Source of the DNA: Salinicoccus sp. YB14-2
GTDB taxonomy: Bacteria; Bacillota; Bacilli; Staphylococcales; Salinicoccaceae
Length of the DNA: 64,000 nucleotides
Direction: 5' to 3'
NCBI RefSeq assembly: GCF_001265075.1
Contig: NZ_LFKO01000001.1
Span: 850,232-914,231 of the forward strand
Position numbers and translations under genes: made by a program. The notes under the pieces are model-generated. The model made no database searches. It saw only the letters and a program-made list of their open reading frames with translations, and had not been told where the DNA came from. Below are positions 27,200-36,234 of this stretch, piece by piece (position 1 is the first letter of the stretch; each line of letters starts with the position of its first letter).

Positions 27200-28138
27200 T
27201 TGGCACAACTTGCAGGATTAGGGAAATCGGGAATCTATGTTCATCCTATTGCACTTGGAACAAACTTCGTAGGTGGTCACAACTTGTATAAAAATGTGGA
27301 TGAAGAGGCAGGAAAGCAGACAGTCCGTGATGCATTGGATAATGGTGTCACTATGCTGGATACTGCTCAAATGTACGGACCGGACCGTTCGGAGGAACTG
27401 GTCGGTGAAGTGCTTAAAGAATATCAAAGAACCAAGGTGACCATAGCAACAAAGGTTGCACACCGTGAAGATGAAAATGGGGAGCTGGTCATTGATAACA
27501 GTCCTGAATTTCTGAAAAAGAAAATAGATGAGACTCTGGAACGCATGCAGCTGGAGTATATTGATCTATTCTATATCCATTATCCGGATCCTGAAGAAAA
27601 GACACCATTGAATGAAGCAGTCGCAGGTTTGAAAGATGCAAAAGATGAGGGGAAAATCAGGGCAATTGGTGTGTCCAACGTAACATTGGAACAGCTGAAA
27701 ACTGCGAATAAAGATGGCTATGTCGATGTTGTTCAGAATGAGTATAATCTTCTGAACCGCGAAGCTGAAAACGGCATGTTTGATTACTGTGCTGACAACA
27801 ACATCACTTTCGTTCCATTTTATCCGCTGGCTGCAGGATTGCTTGCAGGACACTATGATGAGAATTCCAAATTTGATGATCTGCGCTCAAGATTGCCTTT
27901 CTACCAGGAGGGTGAATTTAAAGAGAACCTCGTGAAAGTGAATCAGCTGAAATCAATCGCTGAAAAATACAACGAGGACGTTGCCCAGATTGTACTGGCA
28001 TTCTATCTTACACGCCCGTCTGTCGGCGTAATCATCCCCGGCGCTAAAAAGGGGTCTCAGATTAAAGAGAATATGCGCGCAGCGGATATTGAACTGCAGG
28101 ATGAAGATATTCAGAAAATCGATAAAATTTTCAAATAG
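27200..28138 (+). CDS. aldo/keto reductase
   Basis: 312 aa from a TTG at 27200 with AAAGGGG 7 nt upstream; an in-frame ATG 36 bp earlier has no ribosome site. A TIM-barrel oxidoreductase: DTAQMYG (catalytic Asp and Tyr, about residues 54-59), TKVAHR (Lys about 87), DLFYIHYPD (His about 120), GAKKGSQIKEN (about 285) for NADPH binding. It resembles the YajO/GSP69-like branch of general stress reductases. It reduces aldehydes or ketones in the cytosol; the substrate is not evident. It converges on the flavodoxin-like gene with a shared terminator. Confidence 0.92.
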   Translation: MAQLAGLGKSGIYVHPIALGTNFVGGHNLYKNVDEEAGKQTVRDALDNGVTMLDTAQMYGPDRSEELVGEVLKEYQRTKVTIATKVAHREDENGELVIDNSPEFLKKKIDETLERMQLEYIDLFYIHYPDPEEKTPLNEAVAGLKDAKDEGKIRAIGVSNVTLEQLKTANKDGYVDVVQNEYNLLNREAENGMFDYCADNNITFVPFYPLAAGLLAGHYDENSKFDDLRSRLPFYQEGEFKENLVKVNQLKSIAEKYNEDVAQIVLAFYLTRPSVGVIIPGAKKGSQIKENMRAADIELQDEDIQKIDKIFK

Positions 28139-28176
28139 AAAAACGGTAAATGCGTCGGCAGACGCATTACCGTTTT
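28139..28176. terminator. bidirectional terminator
   Basis: AAAACGGTAAATGCGTC / GACGCATTACCGTTTT with a 4-nt loop, between two convergent genes. Confidence 0.92.
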
Positions 28177-28179
28177 GTG

Positions 28180-28707
28180 CTATCCGGAGTCCATCCATTC
28201 CACCAGCGGTTCAAGGTAACTCTCGCTTTTCCAGTCGTAAGCTGTCATTCTGTCTCTTAAAATATTAATACGTTCCCGGCTGCCTCTCTTAATCTTTCTT
28301 CTGAAAATGACATTTCCCGTCCTGATGGTCATACGGTCGAAAAACGTCAAATTTTTATAGTTGTATTCCCCTCGTGCATAAAATACTTCAACATCGATTT
28401 CAAACTCTTTAAACTGATACAGCCACAGCGATTCTGTCATACCTTTATAAAATTCTTCCAGCCCGACAGCAAGCACCGCAACCCGATGTCCCTTCAACGC
28501 CTCCATATTTCTTTTCAGAAATTCACGGCCGGTAACCTCCCCATTGTATATGCCGCCGGCAATCACAATGTTTCTATAATCTTTCAAGTTCCGGGGCAGA
28601 CTTTCGCTCAGTTCTTTGACGTCACAGCTGATCATCTCTTCCAGCCATGCTGCGTATTGTTCGGTCGCACCATATTTTGACTGATAAAACACCAGATTTT
28701 CAGGCAA
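28180..28707 (-). CDS. flavodoxin-domain (HemG-like) protein
   Basis: 175 aa. The N-terminus NLVFYQSKYGATEQYAAWL has the FMN-phosphate loop of the flavodoxin_5/HemG type; VIAGGIYNGEVTGREFL and VAVLAVGLE follow as further FMN-contact regions. The C-terminus is basic (FRRKIKRGSRERIN). Relatives are menaquinone-dependent protoporphyrinogen oxidase or uncharacterised flavodoxins; true HemG is also about 175-180 aa. No haem genes are adjacent, so the electron partner is unknown. Confidence 0.75.
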   Translation of the reverse strand: MPENLVFYQSKYGATEQYAAWLEEMISCDVKELSESLPRNLKDYRNIVIAGGIYNGEVTGREFLKRNMEALKGHRVAVLAVGLEEFYKGMTESLWLYQFKEFEIDVEVFYARGEYNYKNLTFFDRMTIRTGNVIFRRKIKRGSRERINILRDRMTAYDWKSESYLEPLVEWMDSG

Positions 28708-28815
28708 CTTCCGCTCCCCCCTTTTAAACGTACATAATATGCATTACTCATACTTTACCCTCAAACTGTCAAAACAATCTAAATCTTTACAATCTTCCCC
28801 CGGTGTATTATTATT

Positions 28816-28833
28816 TTGGTATACAGTATACAA
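28816..28833. promoter_or_regulatory. palindromic operator for the GntR-family regulator (candidate)
   Basis: TTGGTATACAGTATACAA is a near-perfect palindrome 13 bp before the aminotransferase start, overlapping a likely -10. GTATAC-centred palindromes are typical FCD-type GntR sites, and a GntR-FCD gene is second in this operon. Confidence 0.7.
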
Positions 28834-28846
28834 GGGGTGATTGCAC

Positions 28847-30004
28847 ATGTTAGACAAGATAAATCAAAGAGTGACACAACTCGAAATACCCGGTACACGG
28901 CAGTTCTCAAACAGAGTTTCTGTCTTACGTGACGGTATCAATTTCACAATTGGCGAGCCTGATATACCAACACCGCAGACGGTGAAAAAAGCAGCCATTA
29001 AGGCGATAGAAAATAACCAGACGGGTTATTCACATAATGCAGGATTGTTCGAGCTTCGGGAAAGCGTATCAAATTTCTTCAAGGATATTTATGACGTCAA
29101 ATACAATCCCGAAGATGAAATCGTTATCACAACCGGGGCAAGCGAAGGATTGAGATCGGTTTTTGAAACCATTCTGACCGAAGGTGATGAAGTCATCATT
29201 CCAGCACCATGCTACTCCGCTTATGAACCGCTGGTCGATCTGCTCGGTGCGAGTGTGACGTATATGGATACTTCGGATACGGATTTCGTGCCGGACCCTG
29301 AAAAGTTGAAAAGCATGATCACTGATAAAACAAAAGCGGTACTCCTCAACTTTCCGTCGAATCCGACAGGAAAAGTATTATCAAAAGAAGAAATGGCCCC
29401 GCTGGTCCAGGAGCTCGCGAACCATGAGATCTTTATTATTTCAGACGAAATATACAGCGAGATCACTTATGACGCAGAGCATATTTCATTTTCACAGTAT
29501 CCTGAACTCCGCGGGAAATTGTTTCTTGTCCACGGGTTATCCAAATCCCACTCGATGACGGGCTGGAGACTGGGTTATGTGCTTGGGCCTGCCGACTTTA
29601 TGCCGCACGTTCTGAAGGTGCATCTGTACGATACGATCTGCGCAGCGCTGCCGAGCCAGTATGCAGCCATTGATGCGCTCGATAACAGTCGTCACTCAGC
29701 TGCTGAAATGGCTGCGACATACAGGGAGAGACGTGATTTGATCGTTGAGAGACTGACTCAGATCGGCCTCGAGACGAAAACGCCTCAAGGCGCGTTTTAT
29801 GTGTTTCCGTCGATCGAAAAGTTCAATATGACTTCCTTTGAATTTGCCGACAGACTACTCGAGGAAGAACACGTCGCAGTTGTACCCGGCAGCGGTTTCA
29901 CAGCGTTTGGAGAAGGGTTCATCAGAATTTCCTATGCCACTTCAATTGAGAATATAAATGAAGGACTGAAAAGAATCGAAAGATTTGTGAATGGCCTTTC
30001 ATAA
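28847..30004 (+). CDS. class I/II PLP aminotransferase (PatA/AspC-like)
   Basis: 385 aa. The start at 28847 has GGGGTG 7 nt upstream. Fold type I markers are TTGASEGL (about 92), NFPSNPTGK (about 167), SDEIYSE (about 198) and the PLP lysine in GLSKSHSMTGWRLGY (about 235). It is closest in pattern to N-acetyl-LL-diaminopimelate/aromatic aminotransferases, but the genes behind it point to catabolism, not lysine synthesis. It would exchange an amino group between an amino acid and a 2-oxo acid. First gene of the 28.8-37.2 kb operon. Confidence 0.9.
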   Translation: MLDKINQRVTQLEIPGTRQFSNRVSVLRDGINFTIGEPDIPTPQTVKKAAIKAIENNQTGYSHNAGLFELRESVSNFFKDIYDVKYNPEDEIVITTGASEGLRSVFETILTEGDEVIIPAPCYSAYEPLVDLLGASVTYMDTSDTDFVPDPEKLKSMITDKTKAVLLNFPSNPTGKVLSKEEMAPLVQELANHEIFIISDEIYSEITYDAEHISFSQYPELRGKLFLVHGLSKSHSMTGWRLGYVLGPADFMPHVLKVHLYDTICAALPSQYAAIDALDNSRHSAAEMAATYRERRDLIVERLTQIGLETKTPQGAFYVFPSIEKFNMTSFEFADRLLEEEHVAVVPGSGFTAFGEGFIRISYATSIENINEGLKRIERFVNGLS

Positions 30005-30024
30005 AAGTTTTAGAAGGTGAAGCT

Positions 30025-30699
30025 ATGAAAACGATTCAGACAAAAATCTCTCTTAGTGAACAGGCATTCCATATTTTAAAAGAAGAGATTGCGACAGGAA
30101 AATTAAAAGTCGGCGATCCGCTGCCCGAGGAAAAAATCTCGGCACAGCTCGGTATCAGCCGCACACCGCTCCGGGATGCGCTCGCCAAACTGGAGAATGA
30201 GGGGTTGGTTCGGACAAGAACCCAAAAACCCGCAGTCGTTTCCGGTTTTTCCAAACAAGACTCGCTCAACCATCTGGAAATGCGGCGCATTTTAGAGATT
30301 GAAAACCTGGAACGGATCATTCATAAAATGGATGAAGAGAACTTAAAAAAATTACATGAAAATATTAACCGGCAGGAACAAGCTGTGAACAGCGGTCACC
30401 ATCAGCTCTATCTGGAGCTCGACAGTGAATTTCACATGCTGCTCACTGAAACGAACGACAACCGGTTGTTTCACGAAATGGTCGAACGGATGAGCAGAGG
30501 TGTGGACAGAGCTTTTCTGACTTTATCCAACACAATTGGATTCAGCCTGCATGATTCTTTCATAGAGCATAAAGAAATTCTGGATGCTTTGTCAGTGAAA
30601 GACCTTTCGCTTGCGAAAGAAGCGCTGCTCCGGCATCTGGACAACATAGAAGAAAGATTCTTGAAATTTTACGACGATGAGGAGAATACTTATGACTGA
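30025..30699 (+). CDS. GntR-family (FCD) transcriptional regulator
   Basis: 224 aa. A winged helix at residues 8-70 (AFHILKEEIATGKLKVGDPL ... LGISRTPLRDALAKLENEGL) precedes an FCD ligand domain (about 85-215) with the metal/ligand histidines in DSEFHMLL and later HKEILDAL and LLRHLDN. FCD regulators usually sense the organic acid used by their operon. It stands between the aminotransferase and the M20 hydrolase, so it is probably an autoregulated local repressor acting on the palindrome at 28816. AGAAGG precedes the ATG. Confidence 0.92.
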   Translation: MKTIQTKISLSEQAFHILKEEIATGKLKVGDPLPEEKISAQLGISRTPLRDALAKLENEGLVRTRTQKPAVVSGFSKQDSLNHLEMRRILEIENLERIIHKMDEENLKKLHENINRQEQAVNSGHHQLYLELDSEFHMLLTETNDNRLFHEMVERMSRGVDRAFLTLSNTIGFSLHDSFIEHKEILDALSVKDLSLAKEALLRHLDNIEERFLKFYDDEENTYD

Positions 30700-32305
30700 T
30701 AATTCACATACAAACTGGCAGACACCTGAAGAATTACAGACGCTAATCACCCAACTGGTCAGTTTCGACAGCAGATCAGGCACATCCGGTGAAGTCGGGT
30801 TTCCCCATTTCATAAAAGATAAACTGCTGACGCTGCCCTACTTCAAAACACATCAGGAACGGCTCTATTTAGTCGATTCCGATGAGGACCGGCATGCTCT
30901 GGCAGCTCATTATAAAGCAGATGACACAAAGGATACCGTCATACTGATCAGCCACTTTGATGTCGTACATACTAAAGAGTTCGGAGACCTTGAAGAGATT
31001 GCTTTTGATGTTGAAAAACTGACTGAGGCAATCGCAGAAAGAAAAGAAAGTTTCAATGCCACGATCAAATCGGACATCGAATCAGATGATTACATTTTCG
31101 GACGCGGCATTATGGATATGAAGATGGGTCTCGCCCTCCACATGAGTCTGCTCGAGCTCGCAAGCATCGAAGAGTGGCCGCTGAATATCATCCTTGTCAC
31201 TGTGCCCGACGAAGAAGTGAATTCCGACGGCATGCGTGCGGCCGTAAAATTTTTATCGGAACTGAAAAACTCGGAAGAGCTGGACTTGAAACTCATTTTA
31301 AACAGTGAGCCGTCATTCAGCCAGAGTCCGCAGGATACGAACTATTACATTTACTCGGGTTCAATCGGCAAAATCATGCCTTCCGCCCTTTTCTACGGGG
31401 TCGGCACCCATGCGGGCGAGCCGCTTCAGGGCATGACGAGTCATTTTATGAACTCATATTTAACAAAAGAGATGGAGTTCAACGCCGACTTTTACGAAGA
31501 GAAGTTCGGAGAAAGCACGCCGCCCCCGGTCTGCCTGCAGCAAAACGATATGAAAAAGGACTATTCCACACAGACGTCGCATCATTCATATGCGCTCTAT
31601 AACGTCTTCACCTTGGAACGGAGTCCGAGCCAGGTGATGGATATTTACCGGAATGTTGCAGAACGTGCGATGAACGAATGCTACTCCGATTATATCGAGT
31701 TATGCAAAAGACTGAATACGACACCTTTGAATAAAATAAACACCATAACTTTCAACGATCTCGCTCTGCACGTCATCAATAAGCATGGACAGGACCGATA
31801 TGATCTGATCACTGACAGCGTGTTTAATGACAGTACTTTGAACATCAGGGAAAAAGCGATTAAAATTGTCGACCGGCTGATGGATGCAGCAAAAGAACTC
31901 GCACCTGCGACAGTACTCTTTTTGGCACCGTCGTACTACCCTGCAGTCAATGCATCGGATGATCCGGTGCTACAGCAGAAAATAAAGTACATCCAAGAGA
32001 TTTTTAAAGCGGAACATGATGTGGATGCGAAGCAGGTCCATTATTTCAATGGTATCTCGGATTTAAGCTATGTGAACTATACCGGAAGCGAGGATGGATG
32101 GCTGTCATTTAAAGAAAATCTGCCGGTTTGGGGAGAACCTTACACCATCCCATTTAAAGAAATGCAGAATTTGAAAGCACCTGTACTTAATGTCGGACCT
32201 TACGGCAAAGATGCACACAAAATGACCGAAAGACTCCATAAGGACAGTGCATTTATTTATACACCGGATATTTTAAGAAAGCTGATCAAAAGCTTTATCG
32301 AGTAA
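30692..32305 (+). CDS. M20-family metallohydrolase (RocB-like)
   Basis: 537 aa, the length of RocB-type proteins. Metal and catalytic motifs: SHFDVVH (about 88), GRGIMDMKMG (about 137), VPDEEVNSDG (about 172). A dimerisation insertion and C-terminal half follow. RocB of Bacillus belongs to arginine utilisation but its reaction is unsettled; M20 enzymes in general cleave amide bonds in N-acyl or dipeptide substrates. The start at 30692 has GAGGAG upstream and overlaps the gntR stop by 8 bp (translational coupling). It probably releases an amino acid that the aminotransferase then uses. Confidence 0.85.
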   Translation: MTDNSHTNWQTPEELQTLITQLVSFDSRSGTSGEVGFPHFIKDKLLTLPYFKTHQERLYLVDSDEDRHALAAHYKADDTKDTVILISHFDVVHTKEFGDLEEIAFDVEKLTEAIAERKESFNATIKSDIESDDYIFGRGIMDMKMGLALHMSLLELASIEEWPLNIILVTVPDEEVNSDGMRAAVKFLSELKNSEELDLKLILNSEPSFSQSPQDTNYYIYSGSIGKIMPSALFYGVGTHAGEPLQGMTSHFMNSYLTKEMEFNADFYEEKFGESTPPPVCLQQNDMKKDYSTQTSHHSYALYNVFTLERSPSQVMDIYRNVAERAMNECYSDYIELCKRLNTTPLNKINTITFNDLALHVINKHGQDRYDLITDSVFNDSTLNIREKAIKIVDRLMDAAKELAPATVLFLAPSYYPAVNASDDPVLQQKIKYIQEIFKAEHDVDAKQVHYFNGISDLSYVNYTGSEDGWLSFKENLPVWGEPYTIPFKEMQNLKAPVLNVGPYGKDAHKMTERLHKDSAFIYTPDILRKLIKSFIE

Positions 32306-32331
32306 TCGTTATTAAAAGGGGTGATTTAAGT

Positions 32332-33342
32332 ATGAAAAATTTTACTTTCCTGATATTGGTCACTGTATTGGTATTATCTGCCTGCGGCAGGCCGAATGCG
32401 GATGAAGAGACTGGACAGAAGACCATACGTATTGCCTATCTGGTCAATCCGACCCAGTCTTCACATCTGATAATGGAGGATTTTAAAGCTCAGGTGGAAG
32501 AAGAGTCCGGCGGGGATCTGCAGGTGGAACTTTATCCGTCAGGGTCTTTATTCCCTTCTGACCGGGAAGCGATTGAAGCAGTGCAGCTGGGTAATGTCGA
32601 GATGACACTTCCCGCACTTGCCAGTGTCTCAGGGTTTCACCAGGACTTCATGATTCTGGACCTGCCCTATCTGTTTGAAGATGAAGAAGAAGCATATTCT
32701 GTTCTTGACGGTCCGTTCGGCCAGGATCTGCTCGACGGACTCGAGGATGCCAACATTAAAGGCCTGGCTTACGGTGAAAACGGCTTTCGTCACATTACCA
32801 ACAACATACGGCCGGTCCATACTCCGGAAGACATAGAAGGACAGAAGATGAGGACGCTTGAAAGTCCGGTACATACAGACGTCTTCAATGCTTTTGGCGC
32901 GAACGCTTCACCGTTTGCTTTCGGGGAAATGTACTCCAGTCTTCAGCAGGGCACATACGATGCGATGGAGTCACCCATTGCCCTCTTGTATACGAGCAAC
33001 CTGTATGAAGTGCAGAATTATATGTCACTCACTTCACATGTATACATGCCGACAGCTTTACTGATGAATGATGATTTTTATAAATCATTGAGTGGAGACC
33101 ATCAGAAAATAGTGATGGACGCATCTGAGATGTTCAAAGATGAACAACGGCAGTTGGAACAGGAACAAAATGAAGAATATATGCAGGAAATGGTTGATGC
33201 CGGCCTCCAGGTCAACGAATTGACCGATGAAGAAAAACAGGTATTCAGTGAAAAAGCACAGCCGGTTTTTGACAAGTACGAAGAGATACTGGGGCCCGAA
33301 CTGTTTGAAAAATTGGATGAAGCCATCGAAGCAGCTGAATAA
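32332..33342 (+). CDS. dctP: TRAP transporter substrate-binding lipoprotein, DctP type, copy 1
   Basis: 336 aa. Lipobox VLVLSAC (Cys about 18), then TIRIAYLVNP and ELYPSGSLFPSDREAIEAVQ typical of TRAP binding proteins; FRHITNN (about 148) carries the conserved Arg that contacts the substrate carboxylate. The mature protein would be anchored outside the cell and deliver an organic acid to DctQM. It is about three-quarters identical to the next gene, so it is one half of a tandem duplication. Family members bind C4-dicarboxylates, 2-oxo acids and sugar acids; the ligand cannot be told. Confidence 0.93.
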   Translation: MKNFTFLILVTVLVLSACGRPNADEETGQKTIRIAYLVNPTQSSHLIMEDFKAQVEEESGGDLQVELYPSGSLFPSDREAIEAVQLGNVEMTLPALASVSGFHQDFMILDLPYLFEDEEEAYSVLDGPFGQDLLDGLEDANIKGLAYGENGFRHITNNIRPVHTPEDIEGQKMRTLESPVHTDVFNAFGANASPFAFGEMYSSLQQGTYDAMESPIALLYTSNLYEVQNYMSLTSHVYMPTALLMNDDFYKSLSGDHQKIVMDASEMFKDEQRQLEQEQNEEYMQEMVDAGLQVNELTDEEKQVFSEKAQPVFDKYEEILGPELFEKLDEAIEAAE

Positions 33343-33377
33343 CTGCATGATGTCACAAATTGAGGAGTAATTTTTAT

Positions 33378-34385
33378 ATGAGGAATTTAAGCCTTCTGGT
33401 GTTGATCACTGTATTGATACTATCTGCCTGCGGCAGACCCGATATAGATGAACAGAACGGCCAGAAGACGATACGTCTGGCACATCTGGTGAATCCAACC
33501 CAGTCTACACACATCATGTCAGAAGAATTTAAAAAACAGGTCGAGGAGGAATCCGACGGACGTCTTAAAGTCGAACTCTATCCATCCGGATCTTTATTCC
33601 CGTCTGACAGGGAAGCGATTGAAGCAGTGCAGCTCGGAAATGTCGAGATGACCATTCCCGCACTCGCCAGCGTCTCCGGATTTGACCAGGATTTCATGAT
33701 TCTGGATCTGCCTTACCTGTTTGAAGATACAGAAGAAGCATACTCTGTTCTCGACGGCCCGTTCGGCCAGGGTCTGCTCGACGGACTCGAAGACGTCAAT
33801 ATCAAAGGTCTCGTATACGGAGAAAACGGCTTCCGTCATATCACGAATAATATTCAGCCGGTCCATACTCCGGAAGATATAGAAGGACAGAAGATGAGAA
33901 CACTGGAAAGTCCGGTACATGCGGATGTCTTCAATGCCTTCGGCGCCAACGCTTCACCGTTTGCATTCGGGGAGATGTACTCCACGCTGCAGCAGGGCAC
34001 ATACGATGCAATGGAATCACCCATTGCCTTGATGTATACGAGCAATCTGTATGAAGTTCAGCAATATATGTCGCTCACTTCCCATGTGTATATGCCGGTC
34101 GCACTCTTGATGAATAATGATTTTTATGAATCACTTGAGCCGGACCTGCAGGAAATCGTCATGGATGCAGCGGAAGACTACAGAGAAAATCAGCGGGTTC
34201 TCTCTCAGGAACAGAATGAGGAATACATGCAGGAAATGGTCGATGCCGGTCTTCAGGTCAATGATTTGACCGATGAAGAAAGACAGGCGTTCAGTGAAAA
34301 AGCTGAACCGGTTTACGAGAAATATGAAGAAATGCTGGGGCCGGAGCTCTTCGAAGCACTCGATAAAGCTGTTGAGGAAGCATAA
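33378..34385 (+). CDS. dctP: TRAP transporter substrate-binding lipoprotein, DctP type, copy 2
   Basis: 335 aa. Same build as copy 1: lipobox LILSAC, LAHLVNPTQSTHIM, ELYPSGSLFPSDREAIE, and FRHITNN with the substrate Arg. The start at 33378 has GAGGAG 10 nt upstream; an upstream in-frame TTG overlaps that site. Differences from copy 1 are spread along the protein rather than clustered, suggesting old duplication with slow divergence. Both copies keep all motifs, so both may work with the single DctQM, possibly with different affinities or ligands. Confidence 0.93.
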   Translation: MRNLSLLVLITVLILSACGRPDIDEQNGQKTIRLAHLVNPTQSTHIMSEEFKKQVEEESDGRLKVELYPSGSLFPSDREAIEAVQLGNVEMTIPALASVSGFDQDFMILDLPYLFEDTEEAYSVLDGPFGQGLLDGLEDVNIKGLVYGENGFRHITNNIQPVHTPEDIEGQKMRTLESPVHADVFNAFGANASPFAFGEMYSTLQQGTYDAMESPIALMYTSNLYEVQQYMSLTSHVYMPVALLMNNDFYESLEPDLQEIVMDAAEDYRENQRVLSQEQNEEYMQEMVDAGLQVNDLTDEERQAFSEKAEPVYEKYEEMLGPELFEALDKAVEEA

Positions 34386-34415
34386 TAGACATGTCACAAA
34401 ATAAGGGGACTCTAT

Positions 34416-34925
34416 ATGAAAAAATATTTTAACAGATTTGAAGAAGGTTTTCTGATTGCCACACTTGTACTGATGGTCCTGCTCATATTCGGACAGGTTG
34501 TCGGCCGTTACGTTTTCCAGAGCGCACCCAGCTGGACGGAGGAATTCGCAAGATACATCCACATATTCCAGGTCTGGATCGGTGCAGGCTATGCGGTTAA
34601 GCTGAGAGAACACATAAAAGTGACCGCATTTGTAGATTTATTTAACGGGGCAACTAGGAAGATTATGGATATCGCCTCGACGTTAATATGGTTTCTGCTC
34701 ATTGTCCTTGTTGCGGTTTTCGGCACTCAGCTGGTGATCGCCACCCTTCAGTACGGGCAGGTGTCACCGGCAACACAGATTCCGATGTGGGTTGTATATC
34801 TTGCGGTGCCGCTGGGCTCTATCAGCATGGCTGTCCGTCTGATCCAGCAGCTCGTGGACATCATCCGCAAAGATTACTCGAACATTAAAGAAGAAGAGAA
34901 AGAAAAAGATGAGGTGCCGCTATGA
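34416..34925 (+). CDS. dctQ: TRAP transporter small membrane subunit
   Basis: 169 aa with four hydrophobic helices (about residues 14-35, 48-68, 86-108, 128-148). The pattern SWTEEFARYIHIFQVWIGAG is the DctQ signature. It pairs with DctM in a sodium-driven uptake complex. It overlaps dctM by 4 bp (ATGA). The C-terminal tail is highly charged (KEEEKEKDEVPL). Confidence 0.93.
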   Translation: MKKYFNRFEEGFLIATLVLMVLLIFGQVVGRYVFQSAPSWTEEFARYIHIFQVWIGAGYAVKLREHIKVTAFVDLFNGATRKIMDIASTLIWFLLIVLVAVFGTQLVIATLQYGQVSPATQIPMWVVYLAVPLGSISMAVRLIQQLVDIIRKDYSNIKEEEKEKDEVPL

Positions 34926-36211
34926 ATATAATTCTTATATTATTTGCTGTATTGATAGTGTGCTTCATGATCGGCGTACCGATTGCGATTTCACTCGGCG
35001 CTTCCGCCATCATCGCCATATGGTTTGGTACCGATCTGCCTATCGATCTGATTGCCCAAAAGGCATTCACATCACTCGACTCATTCTCGCTTCTCGCGAT
35101 TCCGTTCTTTATTCTTGCCGGCATCCTGATGGGCCGCGGCGGCATTTCGAAACGTCTTTTGAATCTTGCGACCGCACTCGTCGGATGGATTACAGGTGGT
35201 CTGTCACTCGTGACGATTGTTGCCTGTATGTTCTTTGCCGCCATCGCCGGTTCAGGCCCGGCAACAGTTGCCGCCATAGGGAGTTTCATGATTCCTGCAA
35301 TGATTGCCAATAAATATCATCAAGGATTCTCAGCAGGGGCGACTGCCGCAGCCGGTTCCATCGGAGTCATCATCCCGCCTTCGATACCATTTGTCGTATA
35401 CGGTGCCGTCGGCAGCGTCTCAGTCGGAGCAATGTTCATGGCCGGTATCATTCCGGGTGTGCTGATCGGTGTTGCACTGCTGCTCACAGCATATCTGATG
35501 TCAAAGAAACGCGGATACAAACCGCAGGAAGGTGCAGAAAAATTCATCTTCAAAGATGTATTGACTGCGACATGGGATGCAAAATGGGCTTTACTTGTCC
35601 CGGTAATCATTCTCGGCGGTATTTACGGCGGGGTGTTCTCCCCGACAGAAGCTGCAGTGACAGCAGTGGTCTATGCGATTATAGTCGGTGTCTTCATACA
35701 TAGAGAACTCGACTGGAAAGGCATGTACGACTCCTTCATGGAGACCATCCTCATCAACGCGACAACGATGATCATCATCAGTTTTTCTGTGTCATTCGCA
35801 TTTTTCATGACACTTGAGCAAATACCGAATACGATTGCCGAAGGATTGATGAATCTGACTTCGAACCCGATTTTCATACTCGTCATCATCATCATTCTGC
35901 TTTTGGTTGTCGGCATGTTTATCGATACAATTTCAGCATTGATCATTTTAACGCCGATACTCCTGCCGGTGGTCACTTCCGTCGGTATCGATCCGGTTCA
36001 CTTCGGGGTCGTTCTCGTTGTGTCACTGGCAATCGGTTTTGTAACACCGCCGCTCGGAGTCAACTTATTCGTCGCCTCCAGTGTCGGTAAAGTGAAATTC
36101 GAACAGGTCGCAGTCGGTGTTCTGCCGTTTGTTGCAGTCATGATCATCTGCCTGTTCATCATCGCATTCATCCCGGCACTTTCAATGTTCCTGCCAGGCT
36201 TGTTTGAATAA
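34922..36211 (+). CDS. dctM: TRAP transporter large permease subunit
   Basis: 429 aa, about 12-13 membrane segments. PFFILAGILMGRGGISKRLL and GSIGVIIPPSIPFVVYG are characteristic DctM blocks; GVNLFVASS near 380 is conserved in the second half. It is the sodium-coupled translocation subunit. Coupled to dctQ by a 4-bp overlap and followed 23 bp later by the dehydrogenase. Confidence 0.95.
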   Translation: MNIILILFAVLIVCFMIGVPIAISLGASAIIAIWFGTDLPIDLIAQKAFTSLDSFSLLAIPFFILAGILMGRGGISKRLLNLATALVGWITGGLSLVTIVACMFFAAIAGSGPATVAAIGSFMIPAMIANKYHQGFSAGATAAAGSIGVIIPPSIPFVVYGAVGSVSVGAMFMAGIIPGVLIGVALLLTAYLMSKKRGYKPQEGAEKFIFKDVLTATWDAKWALLVPVIILGGIYGGVFSPTEAAVTAVVYAIIVGVFIHRELDWKGMYDSFMETILINATTMIIISFSVSFAFFMTLEQIPNTIAEGLMNLTSNPIFILVIIIILLLVVGMFIDTISALIILTPILLPVVTSVGIDPVHFGVVLVVSLAIGFVTPPLGVNLFVASSVGKVKFEQVAVGVLPFVAVMIICLFIIAFIPALSMFLPGLFE

Positions 36212-36234
36212 TTGATTTATGGAGGTAACCATTT

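Noticed and set aside
34885-35310. Minus-strand open frame opposite dctM
   Set aside because: Antisense shadow; composition mirrors a membrane protein gene.
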